From assembly GCF_022829515.1 (NCBI RefSeq), contig NZ_JAKSYL010000090.1:1-41056 (forward strand): a DNA stretch of 41,056 nt, read 5' to 3'. A model generated the notes under the pieces. It saw only the letters and a list, made by a program, of their open reading frames with translations, was not told where the DNA came from and searched no databases. Numbering within the stretch: the first letter of the stretch is position 1; each line of letters opens with the position of its first letter. The position numbers and the translations under genes are program-made. Origin of the DNA: Methylobacterium sp. J-048. GTDB lineage: Bacteria; Pseudomonadota; Alphaproteobacteria; Rhizobiales; Beijerinckiaceae. Shown piece by piece: positions 33,540 through 41,056 of the stretch.

Positions 33540-34681
33540 TGGCCGGCCTCGCGTTCGACAGCCTCCGTGCTCCGGCCCGCTGGATCGCCCGGGACCAGCC
33601 CAGCGTCGCCGCCGCGCCCGCCGTGGCGGAGGCGACCGAGACCCGGACGGCGGGCACCGTGCGGTTCGAGGCGGTGTCCAAGACCTACCTGTCCGCCGCC
33701 GGCCCGGTGCAGGCCCTCGATCGCGTCGATCTCGACGTGCCGGCGGGCGCGATCTTTGGCATCATCGGCCGCTCGGGGGCGGGCAAGTCGAGTCTGCTGC
33801 GCACGGTCAACCGGCTTGAGGATCCGACATCCGGCCGCGTGCTGGTCGATGGCGAGCCGATCGAGTCGCTGGATACGGACGGGCTCGTGGCCCTGCGTCG
33901 GCGCGTCGGCATGATCTTCCAGCATTTCAACCTGCTCTCGGCCAAGACCGTGCGCGGGAACGTGGCGCTGCCGCTCAAGGCCGCCGGCCTGCCGAAGCAG
34001 GAGATTGCCGCACGGGTCGATGAAGCGCTGCGCCTCGTCGGGCTCGAGGGCAAGGCGGACACCTATCCGTCCCGACTCTCGGGCGGCCAGAAGCAGCGCG
34101 TGGGCATCGCCCGCGCCCTCGTCAGCCGCCCGGAAATCCTGCTCTGCGACGAGGCGACCTCGGCCCTCGACCCGGAAACGACCCTGACGATCCTGAACCT
34201 GCTGCGCGACATCAACCGGCGGCTTGGGATCACCATCATCCTGATCACCCACGAGATGAGTGTGATCCGGGAAATCTGCAGCGACGTGGTGGTGCTGGAG
34301 ACGGGCCGGGTTGTCGAGACCGGTCCGGTCTGGCGGGTGTTCGGCGCCCCCGAACATCCCACCACCCGGGCGCTCCTCGAACCGCTGAGCCGCGGCCTGC
34401 CCGCGGATCTGGCCTCCCGGCTCCAGCCGCACCCCACGCCGGGGACGGCAACGGTCCTCGCGATCACCTTTGCCGGTCAGGCTGCCCCCGACCTGTCGGC
34501 CCTAGCCGCGGCCGCCGGCGCGCCAGTCCGGCTGCTCCAGGCTGGCATCGAGCGGATCCAGGGCCACGCGGTCGGCCGGATGCTGGTCGCGGTCGATGCG
34601 GCGGGGCCGGACGCCGAAGACAGGCTTCGCGGGCTCGGAGGGACTATCGAGAGGATTGGGTATGTCGCCGCAGATGATTGA
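33539..34681 (+). CDS. metN: MetN-type ABC importer ATPase with NIL domain
   Basis: This 380-aa ATPase has Walker A GRSGAGKS (77-84), [12 protein letters not shown] (Q-loop region, 128-139), signature LSGGQ (180-184) and Walker [10 protein letters not shown] (200-208). A C-terminal ferredoxin-like NIL domain (about 305-375) is where intracellular methionine binds to shut MetNI down. An extra N-terminal part of about 40 Ala/Thr-rich residues precedes the domain. ATG 33539 overlaps the metQ stop by 1 bp (TGATG); a GTG at 33527 is also in frame. It works with MetI and the two MetQ proteins. Confidence 0.92.
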   Translation: MAGLAFDSLRAPARWIARDQPSVAAAPAVAEATETRTAGTVRFEAVSKTYLSAAGPVQALDRVDLDVPAGAIFGIIGRSGAGKSSLLRTVNRLEDPTSGRVLVDGEPIESLDTDGLVALRRRVGMIFQHFNLLSAKTVRGNVALPLKAAGLPKQEIAARVDEALRLVGLEGKADTYPSRLSGGQKQRVGIARALVSRPEILLCDEATSALDPETTLTILNLLRDINRRLGITIILITHEMSVIREICSDVVVLETGRVVETGPVWRVFGAPEHPTTRALLEPLSRGLPADLASRLQPHPTPGTATVLAITFAGQAAPDLSALAAAAGAPVRLLQAGIERIQGHAVGRMLVAVDAAGPDAEDRLRGLGGTIERIGYVAADD

Positions 34682-35315
34682 CCGCCTCTGGCAGGCCTTC
34701 CTCGACACGCTGGTCATGGTCGGCGTCTCGGCCGGGATCGCGGTGCTCGCCGGCATCCCGCTCGCGCTGTTCCTCGTCACCTCGGAGCCCGGCGGGATCT
34801 TCCCGGCACCGAAGGCCAACCGGGTGGTCGGGACGATCGTCAACGGCTTCCGCGCCGTGCCGTTCATCGTCCTGCTGGTGGCGCTGATCCCGTTCACCCG
34901 CCTGGTGACCGGCACCACCATCGGCGTCTGGGCGGCGATCGTCCCGCTCTCGGTCAGCGCGACGCCGTTCTTCGCGCGGATCGCCGAAGTTTCGCTGCGC
35001 GAGGTCGATGCCGGGCTGATCGAGGCGGCGCAATCCATCGGCTGCCGGCGCCGGCACATCCTGCTCCACGTGCTCCTGCCCGAAGCGCTGCCGGGGATCC
35101 TGGGCGGCTTCACCATCACGGTCGTGTCGATGATCGGCGCCTCCGCGATGGCCGGTGCGGTCGGCGCCGGCGGCCTCGGCGATGTCGCGATCCGGTACGG
35201 CTACCAGCGCTTCGACACCACCGTGATGGCAGCGGTGATCGCGGTTCTGATCGCGCTGGTCTGCCTGGTCCAGTTCACGGGCGACCTCGCGGTGCGGCGG
35301 CTGCGCGCCCGTTGA
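34662..35315 (+). CDS. metI: MetI-type ABC importer permease
   Basis: This 217-aa inner-membrane permease with five hydrophobic segments forms the MetNI pore as a dimer. Family features are [18 protein letters not shown] (about residues 65-82), the EAA loop [20 protein letters not shown] (about 125-144) and [20 protein letters not shown] (about 166-185). It starts at ATG 34662 behind GAGAGGATT, within the last 20 bp of metN; ATG 34674 is possible. It is followed after a hairpin by two SfnB-like genes on the same strand. Confidence 0.93.
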   Translation: MSPQMIDRLWQAFLDTLVMVGVSAGIAVLAGIPLALFLVTSEPGGIFPAPKANRVVGTIVNGFRAVPFIVLLVALIPFTRLVTGTTIGVWAAIVPLSVSATPFFARIAEVSLREVDAGLIEAAQSIGCRRRHILLHVLLPEALPGILGGFTITVVSMIGASAMAGAVGAGGLGDVAIRYGYQRFDTTVMAAVIAVLIALVCLVQFTGDLAVRRLRAR

Positions 35316-35340
35316 CGGTCCCGCATCGGGCCATCCGCCT

Positions 35341-35360
35341 GCGGCCCCCTTACGGGCCGC
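35341..35360. terminator. Hairpin between metI and the first sfnB-like gene
   Basis: Perfect 7-bp arms GCGGCCC (35341-35347) and GGGCCGC (35354-35360) surround CCTTAC. It begins 26 bp after the metI stop and is followed by CCGTTTCCGTT, not a true T-run. It may partly end transcription or protect the metQQNI message from 3' decay while allowing read-through to sfnB. Confidence 0.45.
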
Positions 35361-35386
35361 CCGTTTCCGTTCGAGGTGATCCGACC

Positions 35387-36631
35387 ATGACCCAGCCCCG
35401 CGCCGACGACCGGGTCGACGGTCCCGAGGAGAGGCACCCGCTGCCGCCCACACGCCCGCACCGGATCCGCACCGATGCGGAGGCGGTCGCGGTCGCCCGG
35501 ACGGTTGCCGCGCGCTTCGCCGACGGTGCCGCCGAGCGCGACCGCGAACGGCGCCTGCCTTGGGCCGAGATCGAGGCGTTCACCGCGAGCGGCCTCGGCG
35601 GCATCACCGTGCCGCGGGCCTATGGCGGCGCCGATGTGGCGCACGCGACGCTGGCCGAGGTGTTCGCGATCCTGGCCGCCGCCGACGGCTCGGCCGCGCA
35701 GATCCCGCAGAGCCAGTTCGGCGTGCTGGCGCTGATTCGGGCGGCAGCGAGTCCCGACCAGCAGGCGCAGATCTACGGCGCCGTGCTCGCCGGCCATCGG
35801 ATCGGCAATGCCGGGCCGTCCCGCAACGGCAAGGCGATCACCCAGGTGGAGACGCGGCTCGCTAAAGGGCCGGAGGGCAACCGTCTCAACGGCCGGCGCT
35901 TCTATTCCACCGGTGCCCTGTTCGCCTACTGGATCCCGACCCGCGCCGTGGACCCGGACGGCCGGCCGCTGCTGGTCTGGGCACGCCGCGACGCCCCGGG
36001 CGTGCGGGTCGTGGACGATTGGCAGGGGTTCGGGCAGCGCACCACGGCGAGCGGCACTGTGGTGTTCGAGGATGCCCCGATCGAGGACAGCCTGACCATC
36101 GCGCTCGCGCCCCTGGCCGAGCGGCCGGCCCTGTTCGGCCCGGTCTCGCAAATCGTGCAGGCGGCCATTGATGCCGGGATCGCCCGCGGGGCGACCGAAG
36201 CCGCCCTGGACTTCGTGCGTACCCGGACGCGGCCCTATCCCTTCACCGTCGAGACCATCACCGAGGACCCCCACCTCCTCGGCGAGGTCGGGCGGCTGGA
36301 AGTCGATCTGCACGCCGCCGAGGAGGTGCTCGCCCGGGCCGGTCGGACACTGGATCGCATCGCCGCCGCACCCATCACCGCGCAGAGCTCGGCCGAGGCC
36401 TCAGTCGCCGTCGCCGAGGCCAAGATCCTCACCACCGAAGTCGCGCTCGAAGCCTCCGAGCGGCTGCTGGAACTCGCCGGTGCCTCGGCGACGCGCGCGA
36501 ACTACAATCTCGGCCGCTTCTGGCGCGACGCGCGGGTGCACACCCTGCACGATCCGGTGCGCTGGAAGTACCACCTGCTGGGGGATTACAGCCTGAACGG
36601 CGCGCTGCCCGCCCGGCACCAGTGGAACTGA
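35387..36631 (+). CDS. sfnB: SfnB-family sulfur-acquisition flavoprotein (acyl-CoA dehydrogenase fold), copy 1
   Basis: This 414-aa protein has the acyl-CoA dehydrogenase fold of the SfnB/DszC/TdsC group, flavin-dependent enzymes of sulfur starvation that lack the dehydrogenase catalytic Glu. Visible blocks are HRIRTDAEAVAVARTVAARF (about 24-43), RRLPWAEIEAFTASGLGGITVPRAYGG, AAQIPQSQFG and the C-terminal HTLHDPVRWKYH. It is divergent from copy 2 in the flavin-binding region (GNAGPSRNGKAITQVETR). ATG 35387 begins the family-like sequence. It lies 71 bp after metI, and a hairpin lies between them. Confidence 0.87.
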   Translation: MTQPRADDRVDGPEERHPLPPTRPHRIRTDAEAVAVARTVAARFADGAAERDRERRLPWAEIEAFTASGLGGITVPRAYGGADVAHATLAEVFAILAAADGSAAQIPQSQFGVLALIRAAASPDQQAQIYGAVLAGHRIGNAGPSRNGKAITQVETRLAKGPEGNRLNGRRFYSTGALFAYWIPTRAVDPDGRPLLVWARRDAPGVRVVDDWQGFGQRTTASGTVVFEDAPIEDSLTIALAPLAERPALFGPVSQIVQAAIDAGIARGATEAALDFVRTRTRPYPFTVETITEDPHLLGEVGRLEVDLHAAEEVLARAGRTLDRIAAAPITAQSSAEASVAVAEAKILTTEVALEASERLLELAGASATRANYNLGRFWRDARVHTLHDPVRWKYHLLGDYSLNGALPARHQWN

Positions 36632-36636
36632 GGGCC

Positions 36637-37875
36637 ATGCCGCTTCAGCCACACGAATCCGCCTTCACGCGTTTGCCCGAGCCGCCGCGTCCGGTGCCGG
36701 TGCTCGCCGACGACGACGCGGCCCTGGCTGCCGCCCGGACCCTGGCCGCCGAACTGGCCGCCGATGCGGTCGTGCGCGACCTCGACCGCCGGCTGCCCTT
36801 CCCGGAGATCGAGCGCTTCACCGAGACCGGCCTCTGGGCCATTACGGTGCCACGGGACTACGGCGGCACCGGCGTGAGCGCCACCACGGTCGCGCAGGTG
36901 ATCGCGATCATCGCGGCGGCGGACGGGTCGATCGGCCAGATCCCGCAGAACCACTTCTATGCCCTCGAAGTGCTGCGCAACGGCGGCACCGAGGCGCAGA
37001 AGCGCGACCTCTACGGGCGGGTCCTGGCGGGCGAGCGCTTCGGCAACGCGCTCGCCGAGATCGGCCAGCGGGACCATATCCGCCGCACCCGGCTCGTGCG
37101 CGATCCGTCCGGCTGGACCGTCGAGGGGCGCAAGTATTACTGCACCGGCTCGCTGTTCGCCCACCGCATCCCGGTGATGGCGAATGCCGAGGAGGACGGC
37201 CGCGCCGTGGCCTATCTGGTGTTCATCCCCCGGGACGCCCCCGGCGTTACGTTGGTAGACGATTGGGACGGGTTCGGCCAGCGGATCACCGGCTCGGGCT
37301 CGATCCTGTTCGAGCGCGTGCGGGTGGAGCCGGACTGGGTGGTGCCGTTCCAGACCTCGATGGACCGCCCCACCGCCATCGGCCCCTTCGCCCAGATCCT
37401 CCATGCCGGGATCGATCTCGGCATCGGGCAGGGGGCCTTCGCGGCGACGCTGCCGTTCGTGCGGGACCGGGCCCGGCCCTGGATCGATGCCGGGGTTGCG
37501 CGGGCGAGCGAGGACCCGCTGACCCTCCACGCGCTGGGCGACGTGCGGGTGCGGCTCGCCGCGGCCGATGCCCTGCTGGAACGGGCCGGCCGCTTCGTCG
37601 ATGCCGCGCAGGCCGAGCCCGACGCGGACAGCGTCGCGGCGGCTTCCGTGGCGGTGGCGGAAGCCCGGGCGGCGAGCCACCGGGCCGGACTGCTCGCGGC
37701 CAACAAGCTGCTCGAACTCGGCGGCACCTCCGCCACCGGTCGGGCCGAGGCGCTGGACCGCTACTGGCGCAACGTCCGCACCCACACCCTGCACGATCCC
37801 GTGCGGTGGAAGTATCATTGGATCGGCGCCTACCACCTCGACGGCCGGCTGCCGCCTCGGCATGGAGCGCTCTGA
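36637..37875 (+). CDS. sfnB: SfnB-family sulfur-acquisition flavoprotein, copy 2
   Basis: This 412-aa paralogue is closer to typical SfnB: DLDRRLPFPEIERFTETGLW (about 48-67), VPRDYGGTGVSATTVAQVIA, IGQIPQNHFYALEVLRNGG, ERFGNALAEIG and the end HTLHDPVRWKYHWIGAYHLDG split over the last 40 residues. The group includes sulfone- and sulfide-oxidising monooxygenases, suggesting oxygenation of an organosulfur substrate with FMNH2. It starts 5 bp after copy 1, with GAGGG as ribosome site, and its stop overlaps the next start by 1 bp (TGATG). The two copies could form a heteromer or act on successive intermediates. Confidence 0.88.
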   Translation: MPLQPHESAFTRLPEPPRPVPVLADDDAALAAARTLAAELAADAVVRDLDRRLPFPEIERFTETGLWAITVPRDYGGTGVSATTVAQVIAIIAAADGSIGQIPQNHFYALEVLRNGGTEAQKRDLYGRVLAGERFGNALAEIGQRDHIRRTRLVRDPSGWTVEGRKYYCTGSLFAHRIPVMANAEEDGRAVAYLVFIPRDAPGVTLVDDWDGFGQRITGSGSILFERVRVEPDWVVPFQTSMDRPTAIGPFAQILHAGIDLGIGQGAFAATLPFVRDRARPWIDAGVARASEDPLTLHALGDVRVRLAAADALLERAGRFVDAAQAEPDADSVAAASVAVAEARAASHRAGLLAANKLLELGGTSATGRAEALDRYWRNVRTHTLHDPVRWKYHWIGAYHLDGRLPPRHGAL

Positions 37876-39257
37876 TGGCCGCCAAGAAGCAGATCCGGCT
37901 GAACGCGTTCAACATGAACTGCGTCGGCCACATCAATCACGGGCTGTGGACCCATCCGCGCGACCGCTCGACGGAATACAACACCCTCCGCTACTGGACC
38001 GACCAGGCGAAGCTCCTGGAGCGCGGCCTGTTCGACGGGCTGTTCATCGCGGACATCAGCGGCGTCTACGACATCTACGGCGGCGGCATCGACGTCACCG
38101 CGCGCGAGGCGGTGCAGCTCCCGGTCAACGACCCGAGCCTGCTGGTCCCGGCCATGGCGGCGGTGACGGAGCATCTCGGCTTCGGCGTCACGATCAACGT
38201 TCACACCGAGGCGCCCTACACCTTCGCCCGGCGGCTCTCGACCCTCGACCACCTCACCGGCGGCCGGATCGGCTGGAACATCGTGACCGGTTATCTCGAC
38301 AGCGCCCATCGCGGCCAGAGCGGCGGCAGCCTGCCCGCCCATGACCGGCGCTACGATTATGCCGACGCATATCTGGAGGTCCTCTACAAGCTCTGGGAAG
38401 GCAGCTGGGACGACGCGGCCGTGCGCCGCGACCGGGCAGCGCGGGTGTTCAGCGATCCGGCCCATATCCGCCCGGTCTCGCACCACGATGAATTCTTCGC
38501 TATCGAGGGCTATCACCTGTCGGAGCCGTCGGTGCAGCGGACCCCGGTCCTCTACCAGGCCGGCGCGTCGGGCCGTGGCCGGGCCTTCGCGGGGCGCCAC
38601 GCCGAATGCGTGTTCATTTCCGCCCGCGACCGGGGCGCGGCCCGCGACGCCGTCCGGGCGATCCGGGCCGAGGCGGTGGCGGCCGGGCGCCGGCCGGAGG
38701 ACGTGAAGGTGTTCGTCGGTCTGGCGGTCATCCCAGGGCGCAGCCGGGCCGAGGCCGAGGAGAAACGGGCCGAATACCGGCGCTACGCCAACCCGGAGGC
38801 GGGCCTGGCGCATTTCTCCGCCTCGACGGGGATCGACTTCGCCCGCTATGGCCTCGACGATCCGATTCCCTACGGCCCCGGCAACGCGATTCAATCCGCC
38901 ACCGCGGCCGCAGCCAAGCGGGGTCTGACCAAGCGCGACCTCCTGGCTGAGCTGGAGCTCGGCGGGCGCTACGCGGTGCTGGCCGGCGATGCGGTCTCGA
39001 TCGCCGACGAACTCCAGGCCTGGATCGAGGAGGGCGAGGTCGACGGGTTCAACCTCAGCCGCATCGTCGTGCCGGAAAGCTTTGCCGACTTCATCGACAT
39101 CGTGATCCCCGAGCTGCAGGATCGGGGCCTCTACAAGACCGCCTACGCGGACGGGTCGTACCGGCACAAGCTGTTCGGACAGGGCGACCGGCTGCCCGAA
39201 CGCCATGCCGCCCAGGCTTTTCGTGGACCGGCAGCTGGGCGGAATCAGGCTACCTGA
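37875..39257 (+). CDS. FMNH2-dependent LLM-class monooxygenase (DszA/NtaA family), second type
   Basis: This 460-aa luciferase-like TIM-barrel enzyme differs from the first LLM enzyme of this window. Marks are IRLNAFNMNCVGHINHGLWTHP split around residues 6-27, GLFDGLFIADISGVYD, TINVHTEAPYTFARRLSTLD, GGRIGWNIVTGYLDSAHRG (about 134-152), and TPVLYQAGASGRGRAFAGRH. The NMNCVGHxxHGLW start is common to DszA-like sulfone monooxygenases, which open a C-S bond and release sulfinate. It overlaps sfnB copy 2 by 1 bp and closes the metQQNI-sfnB-sfnB-LLM run. A flavin reductase partner is not present. Confidence 0.9.
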   Translation: MAAKKQIRLNAFNMNCVGHINHGLWTHPRDRSTEYNTLRYWTDQAKLLERGLFDGLFIADISGVYDIYGGGIDVTAREAVQLPVNDPSLLVPAMAAVTEHLGFGVTINVHTEAPYTFARRLSTLDHLTGGRIGWNIVTGYLDSAHRGQSGGSLPAHDRRYDYADAYLEVLYKLWEGSWDDAAVRRDRAARVFSDPAHIRPVSHHDEFFAIEGYHLSEPSVQRTPVLYQAGASGRGRAFAGRHAECVFISARDRGAARDAVRAIRAEAVAAGRRPEDVKVFVGLAVIPGRSRAEAEEKRAEYRRYANPEAGLAHFSASTGIDFARYGLDDPIPYGPGNAIQSATAAAAKRGLTKRDLLAELELGGRYAVLAGDAVSIADELQAWIEEGEVDGFNLSRIVVPESFADFIDIVIPELQDRGLYKTAYADGSYRHKLFGQGDRLPERHAAQAFRGPAAGRNQAT

Positions 39258-39274
39258 CGAATGCGGCCGATCAG

Positions 39275-39312
39275 AAACAAGAAAGCTCGGCCGCGCGTGA
39301 GCGCGACCGAGC
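39275..39312. terminator. Intrinsic terminator between the convergent LLM and DUF2076 genes
   Basis: Arms GCTCGG (39285-39290) and CCGAGC (39307-39312), with an inner GCGC-GTGA-GCGC stem. Read on the minus strand, the hairpin is followed by the T-rich TTTCTTGTTTC (complement of 39274-39284), 25 bp after the DUF2076 stop. It can also end the plus-strand LLM transcript. Confidence 0.7.
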
Positions 39313-39336
39313 CGGGATTCGAGCAGCTGTCAGAGA

Positions 39337-40104
39337 TCAGGTCCAGTCGCTGTCGTCGCCGCCACCGAGATCGCCGCCGAAATCGCTCGACGGATCGCTG
39401 AAGCTGGCATCCTGAAAGTCGCTGCCGCCGCCACCACCGCCGTCGAGGGCCGAACCGAGATCCTGGTTGCCGCCGTCGCCGTAATAGTTGTTCACGACCG
39501 TCTCACCGCCGCCGCCGAGGCCCGCCGCAGCGGCGCTGCCGAGGCTCGAATGGCCGCCGGCGAAGGCGTTCGACAGGGCGCTGCCGAGCAGCATGCCGCC
39601 GGCCGCGCCGGCCGCCATCGGAAGCGCGGTCGCCATGAAGCCGCCGCCCCGGGCCGGAGCCTGCGGCTGGCCGCCCCACGGACCACCCTGCTGCTGCGGC
39701 GGGTAGCCCGGCTGCTGCTGCGGGTAACCCTGCTGGGGATAGCCCTGCGGCGCGCCGCCACCGCCGCCCCAGGGCTGGCCGGCAGGACGCTGCTGCTGCC
39801 CATAGCCCGGCTGCGGCTCCTGGCGCTGGCTGCTGCCGCCGCCGAAGATGCTCGACAGGAACCCGCCGCCCCCCGAGGACTGGGCCGGCGCAGCCTGGCT
39901 GCGGGCCTGCTCGAGCTGCTGGTTCAGGCTCTTGATCGCCTCTTCCTGCACGTAGATCAGCTGCGCCATCGCGTAGGGGGCGTAGGGCTGCGTGCGGAGC
40001 TTGTCGGCGATGAAGCGCTCGGCCTCCGCGTCGCGGGGCTGGCTCTGGGCCTGCTCCAGGCGCTGGAAGATGCCGGAGATGACGTCGCGTTCTTCGCTAT
40101 TCAT
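39337..40104 (-). CDS. DUF2076 family protein
   Basis: This 255-aa protein matches the DUF2076 family. A helical N-terminal part (about residues 1-75: NSEERDVISGIFQRL, APYAMAQLIYVQEEAIKSLN) is followed by a long Gln/Gly/Pro-rich stretch with YPQQGYPQQQPGYPPQQQ-type repeats. A Gly/Ala-rich hydrophobic segment (about 150-190, GFMATALPMAAGAAGGMLLG) and an Asp/Gly/Ser-rich tail end it. The segment resembles a membrane or Gly-zipper element; the function is unknown. ATG 40104 has a strong GAGGAGGAGAA ribosome site. Confidence 0.85.
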   Translation of the reverse strand: MNSEERDVISGIFQRLEQAQSQPRDAEAERFIADKLRTQPYAPYAMAQLIYVQEEAIKSLNQQLEQARSQAAPAQSSGGGGFLSSIFGGGSSQRQEPQPGYGQQQRPAGQPWGGGGGAPQGYPQQGYPQQQPGYPPQQQGGPWGGQPQAPARGGGFMATALPMAAGAAGGMLLGSALSNAFAGGHSSLGSAAAAGLGGGGETVVNNYYGDGGNQDLGSALDGGGGGGSDFQDASFSDPSSDFGGDLGGGDDSDWT

Positions 40105-40240
40105 GGAGTTCTCCTCCTCGAGTCGTACCCGCGGGCTCGAACGCGCCGCACGGCCGCAGAGGACATGGGGGTGCGGTGACGCTTTGTCAGGGGAGGTTGC
40201 GAAAACTTCATCCAGGCCCAGGAGGCGCAACCGGGACGTG

Positions 40241-40270
40241 AAAAAGCCCGACCTCTCGGCCGGGCTTTTT
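40241..40270. terminator. Bidirectional intrinsic terminator
   Basis: Perfect 10-bp arms AAAAAGCCCG (40241-40250) and CGGGCTTTTT (40261-40270), with a further internal CC/GG pair. The T-run is present on both strands. It lies 48 bp past the stop of the outer-membrane protein gene (minus strand). Confidence 0.9.
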
Positions 40271-40317
40271 CATCCGTCGCAATCGGGTCGGCGCGTTGGA
40301 CGCACCGAGCCCGGGTC

Positions 40318-41056
40318 TTAGTACGAGCCGAACTTGTAGTTCAGGCCAGCGCGGACGACGGCGAACTCGTCGTCGCGGCGGCCGATCGGGGTCACGTAGG
40401 CCGGGGCGAGGTTGGCGGCGTTGACGAGCAGGACGCCCTGGTTGCGGGTGCCGCGGTCGAGGTTGACGTACAGGCCTTCGACCTTGAACGTCACCGCCGA
40501 GGAGCGGAAGAAGTTCAGGAACGAGTCGGTGGGGAGCGCATACTCGATGCCGCCGCCGACGGCGTAGCCGGTGCGGAAGCTGTCGTTGCCGGCATAGCCG
40601 CCGAAGGAGCGGTCGGCGCTGCCCGAGCCGTAGGCGAAGCCGCCGGTGCCGTACACGAGGGTCCGGTCGAAGGCGTAGCCGAGGCGGCCGCGCACGGTGC
40701 CGAAGTAGTCGAGGCTGGCCAGGCCGCGCGGGTCGTTGAGGGTCAGGCCGGGCGCGATCGCGCCGCCGCTGACGAAGGCGTTGTTCCGGTCGCGGCCGAA
40801 GTCGAGGTACTGGGCATCGGCCTCGATGCCGACGACCACGCCCGAGCCCGGGGTGAACTGGTAGTTGTAGCCGACCTGGGCGCCGCCGGAGAAGCCGTCC
40901 TGGCTGCGGTTGCGGAAGGTGGCGACGGCGGCCGGGCCGCTGGTCAGGCCGACACCGCCCGGCACGACGAAGGTCGAGTTGTTGGAGCGGCTGCTGGCGT
41001 CGAAGGCGTAGCCGGCGTTGATACCGAAATAGGCGCCGGTCCAGGTGAACACCGGC
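40318..41056 (-). CDS. Outer membrane beta-barrel protein (Omp25/RopB type), 5' part outside window
   Basis: About 246 residues are visible, from a PVFTWTGAYFGINAGYAF start typical of the first barrel strand after the signal peptide. The frame continues to the window edge, so the signal peptide is missing. Alternating aromatic and glycine residues, segments such as GFSGGAQVGYNYQF, VVVGIEADAQYLDFG and YGTGGFAYG, and a final barrel strand ending LNYKFGSY support the Omp25/RopB-like eight-stranded barrel found in rhizobiales. Role: abundant outer-membrane structural protein. Confidence 0.87.
   Translation of the reverse strand, partial: PVFTWTGAYFGINAGYAFDASSRSNNSTFVVPGGVGLTSGPAAVATFRNRSQDGFSGGAQVGYNYQFTPGSGVVVGIEADAQYLDFGRDRNNAFVSGGAIAPGLTLNDPRGLASLDYFGTVRGRLGYAFDRTLVYGTGGFAYGSGSADRSFGGYAGNDSFRTGYAVGGGIEYALPTDSFLNFFRSSAVTFKVEGLYVNLDRGTRNQGVLLVNAANLAPAYVTPIGRRDDEFAVVRAGLNYKFGSY

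Overview
The window is a GC-rich chromosomal segment of an alphaproteobacterium, most likely Methylobacterium/Methylorubrum. This rests on family-level recognition, not a database search: FlaF/FlbT flagellin regulators, CheZ, a uvrC-pgsA-moaD run, a DUF2076 protein, a RopB/Omp25-type porin-like barrel, and many small methylobacterial-style proteins with signal peptides. No rRNA, tRNA, CRISPR array, insertion sequence or phage gene was seen.

Layout. (1) 0-3.1 kb: a partial membrane-anchored protein, flaF and flbT facing each other, a solitary Caulobacter-type D-xylose dehydrogenase, and a DMT-family permease. (2) 3.4-6.9 kb: a TetR regulator divergent from a CurA-type NADPH reductase with a palindromic operator between them, an RraA-like protein, and a BrnT/BrnA toxin-antitoxin pair. 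(3) 6.9-11.3 kb: housekeeping genes on the minus strand (small secreted protein, moaD, pgsA, uvrC, cheZ). (4) 11.5-16.4 kb: an L,D-transpeptidase, then a probable siderophore-iron cassette (RhtX/FptX-like MFS permease, FhuF-type ferric reductase, ABC exporter) behind an AT-rich leader with inverted repeats. (5) 16.7-18.4 kb: a CinA-domain amidase and four small proteins.

(6) 18.5-39.3 kb is a long sulfur-metabolism island. It holds metY-orf63-beta-carbonic-anhydrase-like gene (one overlapping operon); osmC-ssuA (4-bp overlap); soxC with a short SoxD-like cytochrome; a YeiH-type anion exporter overlapping a small Cys-rich protein gene; a sulfonate/taurine-type ABC importer with a flavin (LLM) monooxygenase; and metQ-metQ-metN-metI followed by two SfnB-like flavoproteins and a second DszA/NtaA-type LLM monooxygenase. 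Read together, the island could import organosulfur compounds, cleave C-S bonds with reduced flavin and O2, oxidise or export the sulfite released, and capture sulfide on O-acetylhomoserine. No flavin reductase and no dedicated transcription regulator lie in the island.

(7) 39.3-41 kb: a DUF2076 protein and an outer-membrane beta-barrel protein cut by the window edge, separated by clear hairpin terminators.

The best candidates for something new are the MetNIQQ-SfnB-SfnB-LLM module, and the metY operon, whose carbonic-anhydrase-like member belongs to a beta-CA clade that also contains COS hydrolases.
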